Assembly: GCA_964409675.1 (NCBI GenBank)
Contig: CAYPEF010000076.1
Coordinates: 1-11,853, forward strand
Source of the DNA: CAYMDD01 sp964409675
Lineage (GTDB): Bacteria > Pseudomonadota > Alphaproteobacteria > Rickettsiales > SXRF01
DNA: 11,853 nucleotides
Direction: 5' to 3'
Positions 1 to 6,207 of the stretch are shown here, in pieces. Made by a program: the position numbers and the translations under genes. Numbering within the stretch: position 1 is the stretch's first letter; each line of letters opens with the position of its first letter. The notes beneath the pieces are model-generated. The model saw only the letters and a program-made list of their open reading frames with translations. It made no database searches and was not told the DNA's origin.

Positions 1-2
1 TG

Positions 3-332
3 GCGCTGAAGCCGTATAGTCCCGTGCATATAAGCGGCAGCCGCAGCGCGGGCGATCTGCATATTACATGGGTGCGGCGCACGCGCATCGGCGGTGAGTG
101 GATGGACGGAGCGGAGGTGCCGCTTGCGGAAAGCGCGGAGCTTTATGACGCGGAGATTCTGGACGGCGCGGATGTGGTGCGCAGCTTTACCAATCTCTCA
201 TCCCCATCCGTGACCTATTCGGCTGCACAGCAGACGGCGGATTTCGGTGCGCCGCAAACATCCGTTTCGCTTCGCATTTATCAATTATCCGCGCGTGTTG
301 GACGTGGATTCGCGGTGGAAGTGACGCTTTAA
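3..332 (+). CDS. GTA/phage host-specificity tail protein, C-terminal fragment
   Basis: The reading frame is open from the left edge of the window, so the N-terminus is missing; 109 residues are visible. The C-terminal pattern resembles the end of the large alphaproteobacterial GTA tail protein (the orfg15-type, TIM-barrel-like host-specificity protein). Visible parts are a P-x-SPVHI segment, then ITWVRRTRIGGEW, a VPLAESAELYDAEIL stretch, and a final beta-rich block ending in SARVGRGFAVEVTL. In that family the protein forms the baseplate or tail tip that contacts the recipient cell. This assignment rests on recalled sequence pattern. The next gene starts 29 bp downstream on the same strand and is of phage-tail type, which agrees with it. 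The true prophage or GTA extent lies upstream of the window. A GTG at position 24 is inside the frame and is not a real start. Confidence 0.72.
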   Translation, partial: ALKPYSPVHISGSRSAGDLHITWVRRTRIGGEWMDGAEVPLAESAELYDAEILDGADVVRSFTNLSSPSVTYSAAQQTADFGAPQTSVSLRIYQLSARVGRGFAVEVTL

Positions 333-350
333 ATTTTCTATCCCTAGTAT

Positions 351-356
351 CAGGAG
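351..356 (+). promoter_or_regulatory. Ribosome binding site of the DUF2793 gene
   Basis: CAGGAG lies 5 bases before the ATG at 362. It is a strong Shine-Dalgarno match and fixes the start of the DUF2793 gene. Confidence 0.7.
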
Positions 357-361
357 TATCT

Positions 362-1219
362 ATGGCAACTACTGCCCATTTAGGTCTTTCGCTGGTTGAG
401 CAGGCGCAGGCCCAGAAAGAAATTACCGTCAACACCGCGCTTGCGCGCATCGATGCGCTGCTGAACACCGGGGCGCTGGATAAGGATGTGAATACGCCGC
501 CCGGCTCGCCGTCGGCAGGTGATGTGTATATTGTCGGCCCCAGCCCGACCGGCGCGTGGGCAGGGCATGCAGGGGAGGTGGCGTATTACGATCAGCTCTG
601 GCGGTTTATCGTGCCCAATGAAGGCTTATGCTTGTGGGTGAGCGATGAACACCTACTTTATACCTACCACGGCTCCGCCTGGGTAAAGACCGCCGGTGGG
701 ACACGGCGCAGCCTCTATATCCCGGCGGCGCGGATGCTTCCCGCTTCCTCCGGCGGCTGCGCGGCGCTGGCGGTTGCATCCTCAGGGGTGAATATGCCCG
801 ACATGCATACGCTGGATTTCGATGCCGCGAGCGAGGAGGCGGCGCAATGGTCGCTGCGCATGCCAAAAAGCTGGGACGGGGGAACGGTGACGATGGTGAT
901 GGAATGGAGCCATGCCATGGCCAGCGGTTCTTATGGCGTAGTATGGGGCGTGCAGGCGCTGGCGGTGGAGGACGGCGAGGCGGTGGGGGCCAGCTTCGGC
1001 ACCGCGCAGGAAGTCACCGATACGGGCGGCAGCGCCAATACTCTCTATAAATCCCCCGAAACCGCGCCGATCACCTGTGCCGGGAGCATAGGCTCCATGG
1101 ATACGCTCTATTTCCGCCTCTACCGCAAGGCCGCCAGCGGCAGCGATACCCTCGCCGTGGATGCAAGGCTGCACGGCGTCGCCCTCTTTTACACCGCCAC
1201 CGCGCCAAGCGAGGATTAA
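362..1219 (+). CDS. DUF2793 domain protein, putative tail fibre / tail accessory protein
   Basis: This 285-residue protein begins with a typical DUF2793 module (about residues 1-112). Landmarks are the HLGLSLVEQAQAQKEITVN start, the GDVYIVG motif, a Trp/Gly-rich stretch, and the GEVAYYDQLWRFIVPNEG segment. DUF2793 occurs in alphaproteobacterial prophage and GTA tail regions. From about residue 118 the protein changes to a beta-rich domain (IPAARMLPASSGGCAALA, then WSLRMPKSWDGGTVTMVMEWSH, ending DARLHGVALFYTA). Such C-terminal domains are common in phage structural proteins and could give surface recognition. No signal peptide or membrane segment is seen. It sits 29 bp after the tail-protein fragment and is probably co-transcribed with it. 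The family call is firm; the tail-fibre role is inferred from context. Confidence 0.82.
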   Translation: MATTAHLGLSLVEQAQAQKEITVNTALARIDALLNTGALDKDVNTPPGSPSAGDVYIVGPSPTGAWAGHAGEVAYYDQLWRFIVPNEGLCLWVSDEHLLYTYHGSAWVKTAGGTRRSLYIPAARMLPASSGGCAALAVASSGVNMPDMHTLDFDAASEEAAQWSLRMPKSWDGGTVTMVMEWSHAMASGSYGVVWGVQALAVEDGEAVGASFGTAQEVTDTGGSANTLYKSPETAPITCAGSIGSMDTLYFRLYRKAASGSDTLAVDARLHGVALFYTATAPSED

Positions 1220-1230
1220 CCCTTCTCCCT

Positions 1231-1327
1231 TGTCATCCCGCTGCATAGCGGGATCCGGGCGGATTGCAACACAATCCGCGAAAAGCAGAGCTTTTCGGCC
1301 AGAACCCGCGACAAACGCGGGGTGACA
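1231..1327. repeat. Mosaic palindromic repeat element (about 97 bp)
   Basis: The outer ends form an 11-base inverted repeat, TGTCATCCCGC (1231-1241) and GCGGGGTGACA (1317-1327), with one mismatch. Inside are four perfect hairpins packed almost end to end. Their stems are ATCCCGC/GCGGGAT (1235-1241/1248-1254), GCGGATTG/CAATCCGC (1259-1266/1272-1279), GAAAAGC/GCTTTTC (1280-1286/1290-1296) and CCCGCG/CGCGGG (1305-1310/1316-1321). This resembles the dispersed palindromic elements (REP, RPE or MITE-like) found in many alphaproteobacterial genomes. It fills most of the gap between the DUF2793 gene and the next small gene. It has no T-tract of terminator type, though as RNA it would fold strongly. 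No second copy is visible in this window. Confidence 0.75.
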
Positions 1328-1387
1328 ATCATCGGTATTTGCAATACTGCCTCTAAATCACTTCTAATTTAATAGCTAGGAATCATT

Positions 1388-1651
1388 ATGCCCCAATGGC
1401 TTATCGAACGAAAAATCCCGATTGCCTTCATTTTCAGCCTGCTGATGGAGCTGATGCTGCTGGTTTCCTGGGCCACCTACCTGGAAGCCCGCGTGGAAAC
1501 CCTGGAAGCCCACGCGCAGGACGTAAGCCCCCTGGTAGCCGGCATGGCCCGGCTGGAGGAGCGGGTGATTGCGGTAAAGGGGGATATTGCGGTGATTCGG
1601 CGGGAGGTGGAGAGGTTGGGGGAGGGAATGGGAAGAAAAGATCAGAAATAA
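1388..1651 (+). CDS. Small membrane protein with C-terminal coiled coil
   Basis: This 87-residue protein has one strongly hydrophobic segment at about residues 10-31 (IPIAFIFSLLMELMLLVSWA). Charged, heptad-like sequence follows (residues 34-82: LEARVETLEAH, MARLEERV, VIRREVERLGEGM), which predicts a membrane-anchored coiled coil. AGGA at 1378-1381 lies 6 bases before the ATG and supports the start. Small proteins of this shape often sit at the end of alphaproteobacterial phage or GTA tail clusters. The shape also recalls hemolysin XhlA-like or holin-accessory proteins, but here the hydrophobic segment is N-terminal, the opposite of XhlA. I do not recognise a specific family. It is the last gene before the strong shift to AT-rich DNA near 1640. 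Confidence 0.65.
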   Translation: MPQWLIERKIPIAFIFSLLMELMLLVSWATYLEARVETLEAHAQDVSPLVAGMARLEERVIAVKGDIAVIRREVERLGEGMGRKDQK

Positions 1652-1689
1652 TCAATTATTCAGGTGGTATTAAATTACAAAAAACATCT

Positions 1690-1707
1690 AAATCAATATG
1701 TTGATTT
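1690..1707. repeat. AT-rich dyad, possible weak terminator or operator
   Basis: AAATCAA (1690-1696) and TTGATTT (1701-1707) form a perfect 7-bp inverted repeat around a 4-base loop. It lies in the 173-bp AT-rich gap between the small membrane protein and the next gene. No T-run follows and the stem is weak, so a regulatory site is as likely as a terminator. A second, weaker dyad (AATAA/TTATT, 1647-1660) covers the end of the previous gene. Confidence 0.3.
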
Positions 1708-1767
1708 CAGTATATTGGTCTTTTGCATAAGATCTTCTGGATTTAACAGAATTGTAACACACAAAAC

Positions 1768-1796
1768 CTGTCCTAAGTGTTATCAATGATTATAAT
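1768..1796 (+). promoter_or_regulatory. Candidate promoter for the accessory gene pair
   Basis: A perfect TATAAT sits at 1791-1796, which would start transcription near 1803, about 22 bases before the ATG at 1825. The -35 region 17 bp upstream (1768-1773, CTGTCC) is a poor match. A TG two bases before the -10 hexamer is slightly out of register for a classic extended -10. The surrounding DNA is AT-rich, so a chance match is possible. Confidence 0.3.
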
Positions 1797-1824
1797 AAGT
1801 TATATTTACGACATGGGATAATAT

Positions 1825-2104
1825 ATGAGCAAGCTTACTGAACTTCTTAAAATTGATGCAGATGCAAAAGGTAAGTTCAAGGATGGTGCTGGAAAGATTG
1901 ATGTTGATGCTTTCCTATCGGAAGTAGCACCTAATACGCATTCTTATCATCAGGATGTATTTTCAAATATTAGTTCCGGTCGAGAAATTGGTGCAACTAC
2001 TGGCCGAAAAAGAAGATGTGGTTGGATCGATCTACCTCTTTTGAAGTACTCAGTAAAAGCTTCAAACCTAACTTCAATTGCCTTAACTAAACTCGATATT
2101 TTAT
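1825..2104 (+). CDS. Unrecognised accessory protein, 5' part (cut by assembly gap)
   Basis: The frame opens at an ATG preceded by GGGA (1815-1818, spacing 6) and runs 93 residues into a 10-N gap. The first ~50 residues are hydrophilic and helical (MSKLTELLKIDADAKGKF, then a KDGAGKIDVDAFLSEV segment) with no signal peptide or membrane segment. After about residue 55 the character changes to an Arg/Leu/Ser-rich sequence (GRKRRCGWIDLPLLKY). That may be genuine, or may mark a frameshift or a foreign end near the contig break. The DNA is clearly more AT-rich than the tail and flagellar genes around it. It is probably the N-terminus of the protein that continues after the gap at 2115. That link is an inference, because the gap length is unknown. 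No family recognised. Confidence 0.5.
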
Positions 2105-2114
2105 NNNNNNNNNN
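2105..2114. other. Assembly gap (10 N)
   Basis: Exactly ten undetermined bases occur here, a usual placeholder for a scaffold join of unknown length. The coding frame before the gap (codons starting at positions such as 2101) differs from the frame after it (2117, 2120). If the gap were truly 10 bases, the two halves would not read as one protein. Right after the gap, ATTTGGCT appears twice about 12 bp apart. Confidence 0.97.
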
Positions 2115-3019
2115 GCAATTTGGCTGGGGATTTGGCTAGCATAGAAAGCCATGCTACATTCTCTAGTGGAGGGCATTCTGCTTTTAACTTAGGTGGTAGT
2201 GAAGCTGTCGGCAAGGTTGGCGAAGGAAAGCTTCCTTTCGGGGTAAAAAGTTCAGCCCGTACTGCGCATCGTGAATTCGATGCTATGGCGCGTAATGCAC
2301 GAAAAGCTGGAGAAAAGCTATTTAAAGAATTAAAAGAAGCGCATACTGAGCTGGCCAAAAAGCATGTTGATGTTTTAGCTGATATTGAGAAATTGCAAAC
2401 ATTTTCAAAAGGAACAGGAGATGCAGCTGCTGCTGCGAAATTAGCTACAGATGTTCAAAAGAATGGATTAACTGCTGCTTTTGATGATGCAAAACGCACT
2501 TGGGAGATTGTGATTGGTGAGGCTTCAGTTGAAATTGGAGCAAAAGATTCCAAGGCAGCAAAAGATGCGGCTAAAAGATGGTTTGAGCAGCACACTGAAT
2601 TGCTAAAGGATGCACAAGAAGCTGTAGTGGAGCGCTATGGCGATCTCAAGGAATTTGTGCTGGAGTCACGTGGAAAAATCACTGAAGCAACCGGTATTGC
2701 AAATAAATACGGTAAAACTGCTGAAGAGAATCTTGCAAAAACAGAAAACAGCACTGCAAAATACGCCGAAGCTGAAGCAAAGGATTTTGCAAAGACTGAG
2801 GCTAAAGCATCGGCAGGCATGGGCCATTATCTTGGTGCGGCGGCGGGGCTTGGGTTGGTGGCGCATGGTGCGTCTAATCTGATGTCCGGTGAGGAGCAGT
2901 CCACGGGGACGATGGCGGTGAATGTTGGCGAGGTGGGACTTGGTGCCTACTTAAGTGCCAAGTCGGTTCCCAAAATCCTGAGCTCGCTTGTCAACACCGC
3001 CAGCCATGTGCGGGTGTGA
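2115..3019 (+). CDS. Unrecognised helical protein with glycine-rich hydrophobic C-terminus, 3' part
   Basis: About 300 residues are open from the gap edge to TGA at 3017-3019. The true start is probably upstream of the gap; the TTG at 2120 has no ribosome site. Counting from that TTG, residues 1-45 are Ser/Gly-rich. Residues 46-230 are Ala/Lys/Glu-rich and strongly helical, probably coiled coil, with many short A-K-E-A-type repeats in the style of LEA-like proteins. Residues 231-299 are quite different: Gly-rich hydrophobic stretches (GMGHYLGAAAGLGLVAHGA; VNVGEVGLGAYLSA) that could form a membrane hairpin. Base composition changes at the same point: AT-rich before about 2810, GC-rich after. 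That suggests a modular gene assembled by recombination. No enzyme motif, signal peptide or known family is recognised. The next gene follows 53 bp downstream on the same strand. Confidence 0.6.
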
Positions 3020-3059
3020 TAGTTGGCTTTTTTGAATCTGAATGTATCACTTAATAATT

Positions 3060-3064
3060 AAGGA
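3060..3064 (+). promoter_or_regulatory. Ribosome binding site deciding the start at 3073
   Basis: AAGGA at 3060-3064 lies 8 bases before the ATG at 3073. It directly abuts or overlaps the upstream in-frame ATG at 3064, which could not use it. The start at 3073 is therefore preferred. Confidence 0.65.
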
Positions 3065-3072
3065 TGATTGCT

Positions 3073-3714
3073 ATGGCAGATGTAGAGACGTTAGTTCCAA
3101 CCGCAGTTGAAACTTTTGATAGTGCTTCCAGCTCCGGTAATACCGGCGGTGGAAGTTCCGGGACTACCAGTTCTTCTTCAGAGGCACGCCAGGATTCCAA
3201 GATTCCGGTAATGACTAAGTCGCAGGCGCTGGAAGTGCTTGCTGCTGTAAAAGAAAAAGTTGCTACTACTGAAATTGGCGAAGGTGAAGGAAAGTTCTCC
3301 TCTGAAGCAAAAAGAAATAGTGCGGTTGTTGATGTTGATAGCATCATCAACCAGATCTCCGGCGCTCCCGATGAAGCGTCGCTCAATATTCTCCGTGGTG
3401 CCTTGGCCGGTATGGATCAAGGTACAGCGGCATTACTGGAAGGTTACATTACCGATCAATATAACCGCGTGGTTGTGCCCGCGCAGGAAGCTGCGAAGCC
3501 AAAAGTAGCAGAGGCTGTTGAGGCCATGACTACCGCGGATGCAGTAGTTGGGAAAGCATCTGAGGCTGCTGCGGCAAGGCAAGGCGTGGATGTGCCGGAT
3601 GTTGCGGCCTTTACCAGCCAAGTTGCGGCAGGCGCTACGCCGACGGGTGGACAGCCGGTGCTTGGTCCTGCAACGGCTGCTGCTACTCGCTCTACGGCTG
3701 GCCGTAGTCGTTAA
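3073..3714 (+). CDS. Unrecognised Ser/Gly- and Ala-rich accessory protein
   Basis: The protein is 213 residues from the ATG at 3073. An upstream in-frame ATG at 3064 would add only three residues and has no usable ribosome site. Residues 15-38 are a Ser/Gly/Thr-rich, probably unstructured linker (SASSSGNTGGGSSG and on). Residues 48-130 are a mixed helical region with a VDVDSIINQISGAPDEASLN segment and an LRGALAGMDQGTAALLEGYI segment. Residues 135-213 are Ala/Val/Pro/Thr-rich low complexity ending in a basic TRSTAGRSR tail. No signal peptide, membrane segment or catalytic motif is visible. It follows the helical protein by 53 bp in the same direction and precedes two strong hairpins with T-tracts, so the two genes are probably one transcript. 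Function unknown; a structural, adhesive or secreted role would suit the composition but is not shown. Confidence 0.68.
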   Translation: MADVETLVPTAVETFDSASSSGNTGGGSSGTTSSSSEARQDSKIPVMTKSQALEVLAAVKEKVATTEIGEGEGKFSSEAKRNSAVVDVDSIINQISGAPDEASLNILRGALAGMDQGTAALLEGYITDQYNRVVVPAQEAAKPKVAEAVEAMTTADAVVGKASEAAAARQGVDVPDVAAFTSQVAAGATPTGGQPVLGPATAAATRSTAGRSR

Positions 3715-3735
3715 AAATTTAAAAACTTACAATTG

Positions 3736-3766
3736 AAAAAACCCGGCCACGTGCCGGGTTTTTTTT
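3736..3766. terminator. Bidirectional intrinsic terminator
   Basis: CCCGGC (3742-3747) and GCCGGG (3753-3758) form a 6-bp GC stem around a 5-base loop. It is flanked by six A (3736-3741) and eight T (3759-3766). The T-run serves the plus-strand accessory genes ending at 3714. The A-run reads as a U-tract on the minus strand and can end the flgFGAH transcript. Confidence 0.9.
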
Positions 3767-3834
3767 GCCGCTGCGGGTGCAGGGGGTGTTTCCTTTTGGG
3801 GGAATGCTTCCTGCACCTGCAGCGGCTTTTTTTT
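3767..3834 (+). terminator. Second, long-stem terminator hairpin
   Basis: A 17-base arm at 3767-3783 pairs with 3810-3826 with one mismatch. The loop region contains a further small pairing (TTTCC with GGGAA), and T8 follows at 3827-3834. On the plus strand it is a strong intrinsic terminator just behind the first. On the minus strand it precedes the other hairpin and has no U-run immediately after it until that one. Confidence 0.85.
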
Positions 3835-3852
3835 GTTTGTGGGGTGGCTTGA

Positions 3853-4614
3853 TTAGAACGGTGCGATGGCGTCCACCACCTGCGAGCCCCAGCGGGGTTG
3901 CTGGACATCGGTCAGTTGGCCTTTGCCGCCGTAGATGATGCGGGCTTCGGCGATCTGAGTGGAGTCGATGGTGTTGTCGGAGTTGATATCCTGCGGGCGC
4001 ACCACGCCTTTGACGGACACTTCGCGCAGCTCGAAATTCACGCGCATTTCCTGCTTGCCGTCGATGACGAAATTGCCGTTGGGCAGCACCTGCGTGATGA
4101 TGGCGGCGACCTGCGTGTTAATGGTGTCCTGCCGCTTGATGCTGCCGGTGCCCTTGGTGTTGGTTTTGCTGTTGGCGCTGACCAGCGAGGAGGGGTCCGC
4201 CTTGCCCGGCAGGATACCGAAAATCTTTTTCTCCACGCCAAACACGTTCGGCATGCCTACCGTATCGGCGGAGTCGCGCTTGCGCTCGGTTTCGTTGTCC
4301 AGCTGCGCCTGGTCCTTGATGCTGATTTTTACGCGCAATATGTCGCCTACGCGGTTGGCGCGCTGGTCGCGGAAGAAGGCGCGCGAGCCGGGCTGCCAGA
4401 GCGAGTTGGCGTATTGCTTCGTCGGCGGTTTTTCCTCGGGCAGCGGCCAGGTGAGCGGCTGGTAGGCGGGGTCCTGCGTGGGGTTAGCCACTTCGCTCAC
4501 AACCGGTGGCTTGCCGACGCTCTCCAGCCGGTCCAGCGTGGATGAGCAGGCGCTTACGGCAAGCGCAGCCAGCAGGGTGGAGCTGCGCAGGAAATAACGG
4601 TGGTTAGTTGACAT
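3853..4614 (-). CDS. flgH: Flagellar L-ring lipoprotein FlgH
   Basis: FlgH builds the outer-membrane L-ring bushing around the flagellar rod. The 253-residue protein starts with a lipoprotein signal whose lipobox is VSA-Cys23. Family landmarks are all present: SLWQPGSRAFFRDQRANRVGD (71-91), the GTGSIKRQDTINTQVAA block (155-171), VLPNGNFVIDGKQEMRVN (176-193), GVVRPQDI (203-210) and IAEARIIYGGKGQLTDVQQP then RWG (221-243). The length is normal for the family. GGGAG about 6 bases upstream supports the ATG at 4614. The start lies inside the end of flgA with an 11-bp overlap, so translation is probably coupled. It is the last gene of flgF-flgG-flgA-flgH, and the bidirectional terminator lies about 90 bp downstream. 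Confidence 0.97.
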   Translation of the reverse strand: MSTNHRYFLRSSTLLAALAVSACSSTLDRLESVGKPPVVSEVANPTQDPAYQPLTWPLPEEKPPTKQYANSLWQPGSRAFFRDQRANRVGDILRVKISIKDQAQLDNETERKRDSADTVGMPNVFGVEKKIFGILPGKADPSSLVSANSKTNTKGTGSIKRQDTINTQVAAIITQVLPNGNFVIDGKQEMRVNFELREVSVKGVVRPQDINSDNTIDSTQIAEARIIYGGKGQLTDVQQPRWGSQVVDAIAPF

Positions 4615-5389
4615 GCGTATCTCCCATTAAGGCCGTGGATTGCACGAACGGGGCCACGGTGACTGTGCGGTCATCCTGCACCACGCCGCGCACCACGGCT
4701 TTGCTTGCCAGGTTTTTGACATTGATCACATCGCCGGGCGCGCCGGCATCCATTGCTTGTCCGGCGGTGGTGATTTCCATGCTGCTGGTTTTGTAGGAGA
4801 GCTGTACCATCGCGTTCTTCTTCAGCACCTGCGGCGCGGACAAGTCGGAGACGCGCAAAGGCCGGTGCGCCGGGATCATGCGGCGCGGGCTTTTGCCGAT
4901 CATCGCCCCGGCATCCTCGATCAGCTCGGTTTTGATGCGCGGCTGTGCGAAATCGGCATATTCCACATCTTCTTCCGCAATCGTCTCTCCAGCGCGCACA
5001 GCGCGCTTCAGCACGGGAAACGATACCATCTCCTGATAACGCCCTGCCACCGGCATGGCGGAGACCACTTCGCCGTCCGCCACGAACAGCAGATTTCCCG
5101 ACCAGCGGTAGCTTACCTTGTCGAACTGCAATCCCTTCACTTCCACATGCATGGGCTTTTCGCCGCTATAAAGCAGCTTCTGGCGCTGGCCGATGATGAT
5201 GGCCTGCACATGCGCGGCTGCGCCTTTTTGCGCGAGCGCCGCTCCCACCGCTTCTTCCGCATCCGCAACGCTGAGCGTATTCAGCCCTGCCGTGGCGGGC
5301 GTCGTGCCGTCTGCGGCGCAGGCGATTCCAGCCTGAATGGCGATCATCAGTGTAATCAGCAGCAGCCAGTCGAAGAAAGTGTGTTTCAT
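4604..5389 (-). CDS. flgA: Flagellar P-ring assembly chaperone FlgA
   Basis: FlgA is a periplasmic chaperone that helps FlgI polymerise into the P-ring. The 261-residue protein has a signal peptide (hydrophobic core about residues 8-22, likely cut after ACA at 23-25). A SAF-type domain at about 124-186 includes AVRAGETIAEEDVEYADF. The C-terminal FlgA domain at about 188-250 carries the characteristic MDAGAPGDVINVKNLASK segment. A tail of about 14 residues extends beyond the usual end and overlaps the start of flgH. AAAGG 6 bases before the ATG supports the start. It begins 12 bp after flgG ends. flgI itself is not in the window. Confidence 0.95.
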   Translation of the reverse strand: MKHTFFDWLLLITLMIAIQAGIACAADGTTPATAGLNTLSVADAEEAVGAALAQKGAAAHVQAIIIGQRQKLLYSGEKPMHVEVKGLQFDKVSYRWSGNLLFVADGEVVSAMPVAGRYQEMVSFPVLKRAVRAGETIAEEDVEYADFAQPRIKTELIEDAGAMIGKSPRRMIPAHRPLRVSDLSAPQVLKKNAMVQLSYKTSSMEITTAGQAMDAGAPGDVINVKNLASKAVVRGVVQDDRTVTVAPFVQSTALMGDTHVN

Positions 5390-5401
5390 ATCAGCCTTTC
5401 A

Positions 5402-6193
5402 TTATGCCGTCTGGGTGAGCGCCTGCAGCATTTCATCCGTTTTGGAGATGATACGGGTGTTCATTTCATAGGCGCGCTGGGCGCGGATCAAGTTGGTGAT
5501 TTCAGTAATCGGGTTGACGTTGGAGGATTCCAGAAAACCCTGCTGGATGGAGCCGAAGCCTTCCGAGCCCGCATTGCCCTGCACGGGCGCGCCGGATGCG
5601 GCGGTTTCTAAATACAGATTGTTGCCAGTGGCCTCTAATCCGGCTTCGTTGAGGAAATTCACCAGCTGAATCTGCCCCAGCACCTGTTCTTCTACCTGAC
5701 CGTCGAGTTTTACCGAGACTTCGCCGGTTTTGCTGATGCTGATGCTGATGGCATTCTGCGGGATGGTGATGCTGGGCGTGAGCAGATAGCCGTCGGCAGT
5801 AACGATTTCGCCATTCGGTGAAAGCTGGAATGTGCCGCTGCGGCTATAGGCCGTTTCGCCGGTGGGTAATTGAATCTGGAAGAAGCCTTTGCCCTGCACG
5901 GCAAGGTCCAACGAGTTTTCCGTATTCTGCAATGGGCCTTGATTATTGTTACGATAGATCGCGCCGGTGCGCACGCCGAGGCCCACCTGAATGCCGGTTG
6001 GCACAATAGTGCCCGCGTCCGAGGAGTTGGTGCCCATGCGGCGCAAGTTCTGGTAGAGCAAGTCCTGGAATTCCGGGCGCTGCAATTTGTAGGCGGTGGT
6101 GTTGATGTTCGCCAGGTTCTGCGAGGTCACATCCACATACATCTGCTGTGCCTGCATGCCGGTGGCGGCGATATCAAGGGATCTTACGCTCAT
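5402..6193 (-). CDS. flgG: Flagellar distal rod protein FlgG
   Basis: FlgG forms the distal part of the flagellar rod that crosses the P- and L-rings. The 263-residue protein has the usual N-terminal rod motif (AATGMQAQQMYVDVTSQNLAN, 10-30) and the EFQDLLYQ segment. The FlgG-specific insertion that separates it from hook proteins (about 46-66, ending TIVPTGIQVGLGVR) is also present. LDLAVQGKGFFQIQLPTGE lies at 95-113. The C-terminal helix has SNVNPITEITNLIRAQRAYE and ends in a polymerisation heptad region. Length is typical. GAGGAA about 6 bases upstream of the ATG is a clear ribosome site. flgF ends 14 bp upstream and flgA starts 12 bp downstream, a tight operon. Confidence 0.97.
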   Translation of the reverse strand: MSVRSLDIAATGMQAQQMYVDVTSQNLANINTTAYKLQRPEFQDLLYQNLRRMGTNSSDAGTIVPTGIQVGLGVRTGAIYRNNNQGPLQNTENSLDLAVQGKGFFQIQLPTGETAYSRSGTFQLSPNGEIVTADGYLLTPSITIPQNAISISISKTGEVSVKLDGQVEEQVLGQIQLVNFLNEAGLEATGNNLYLETAASGAPVQGNAGSEGFGSIQQGFLESSNVNPITEITNLIRAQRAYEMNTRIISKTDEMLQALTQTA

Positions 6194-6207
6194 GGTTTAT
6201 TCCTCGC

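Noticed and set aside
1861..1911. EF-hand-like segment (DADAKGKFKDGAGKIDVDAF) in the 5' accessory fragment
   Set aside because: The DG-x-G-x-I core resembles an EF-hand loop, but the acidic residues at loop positions 1, 5 and 12 are missing, so calcium binding is not supported.
1955..2044. Alternative plus-strand frame with a helical VEKLVQLLAEKEDVVGSIYLF peptide
   Set aside because: It looks protein-like and could indicate a frameshift in the 5' fragment, but it is short, has no ribosome site and stops at 2042-2044. The evidence is too weak to annotate; gap closure would decide.
3688..3711. Basic C-terminal tail (TRSTAGRSR) as a type IV secretion signal
   Set aside because: Arg spacing is only loosely similar to known C-terminal signals and no secretion genes are in the window.
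4640..5611. Long plus-strand open frame opposite flgA and flgG
   Set aside because: It is antisense to clearly recognised flagellar genes, and its His/Arg/Gly-rich composition is typical of a shadow frame in GC-rich DNA.
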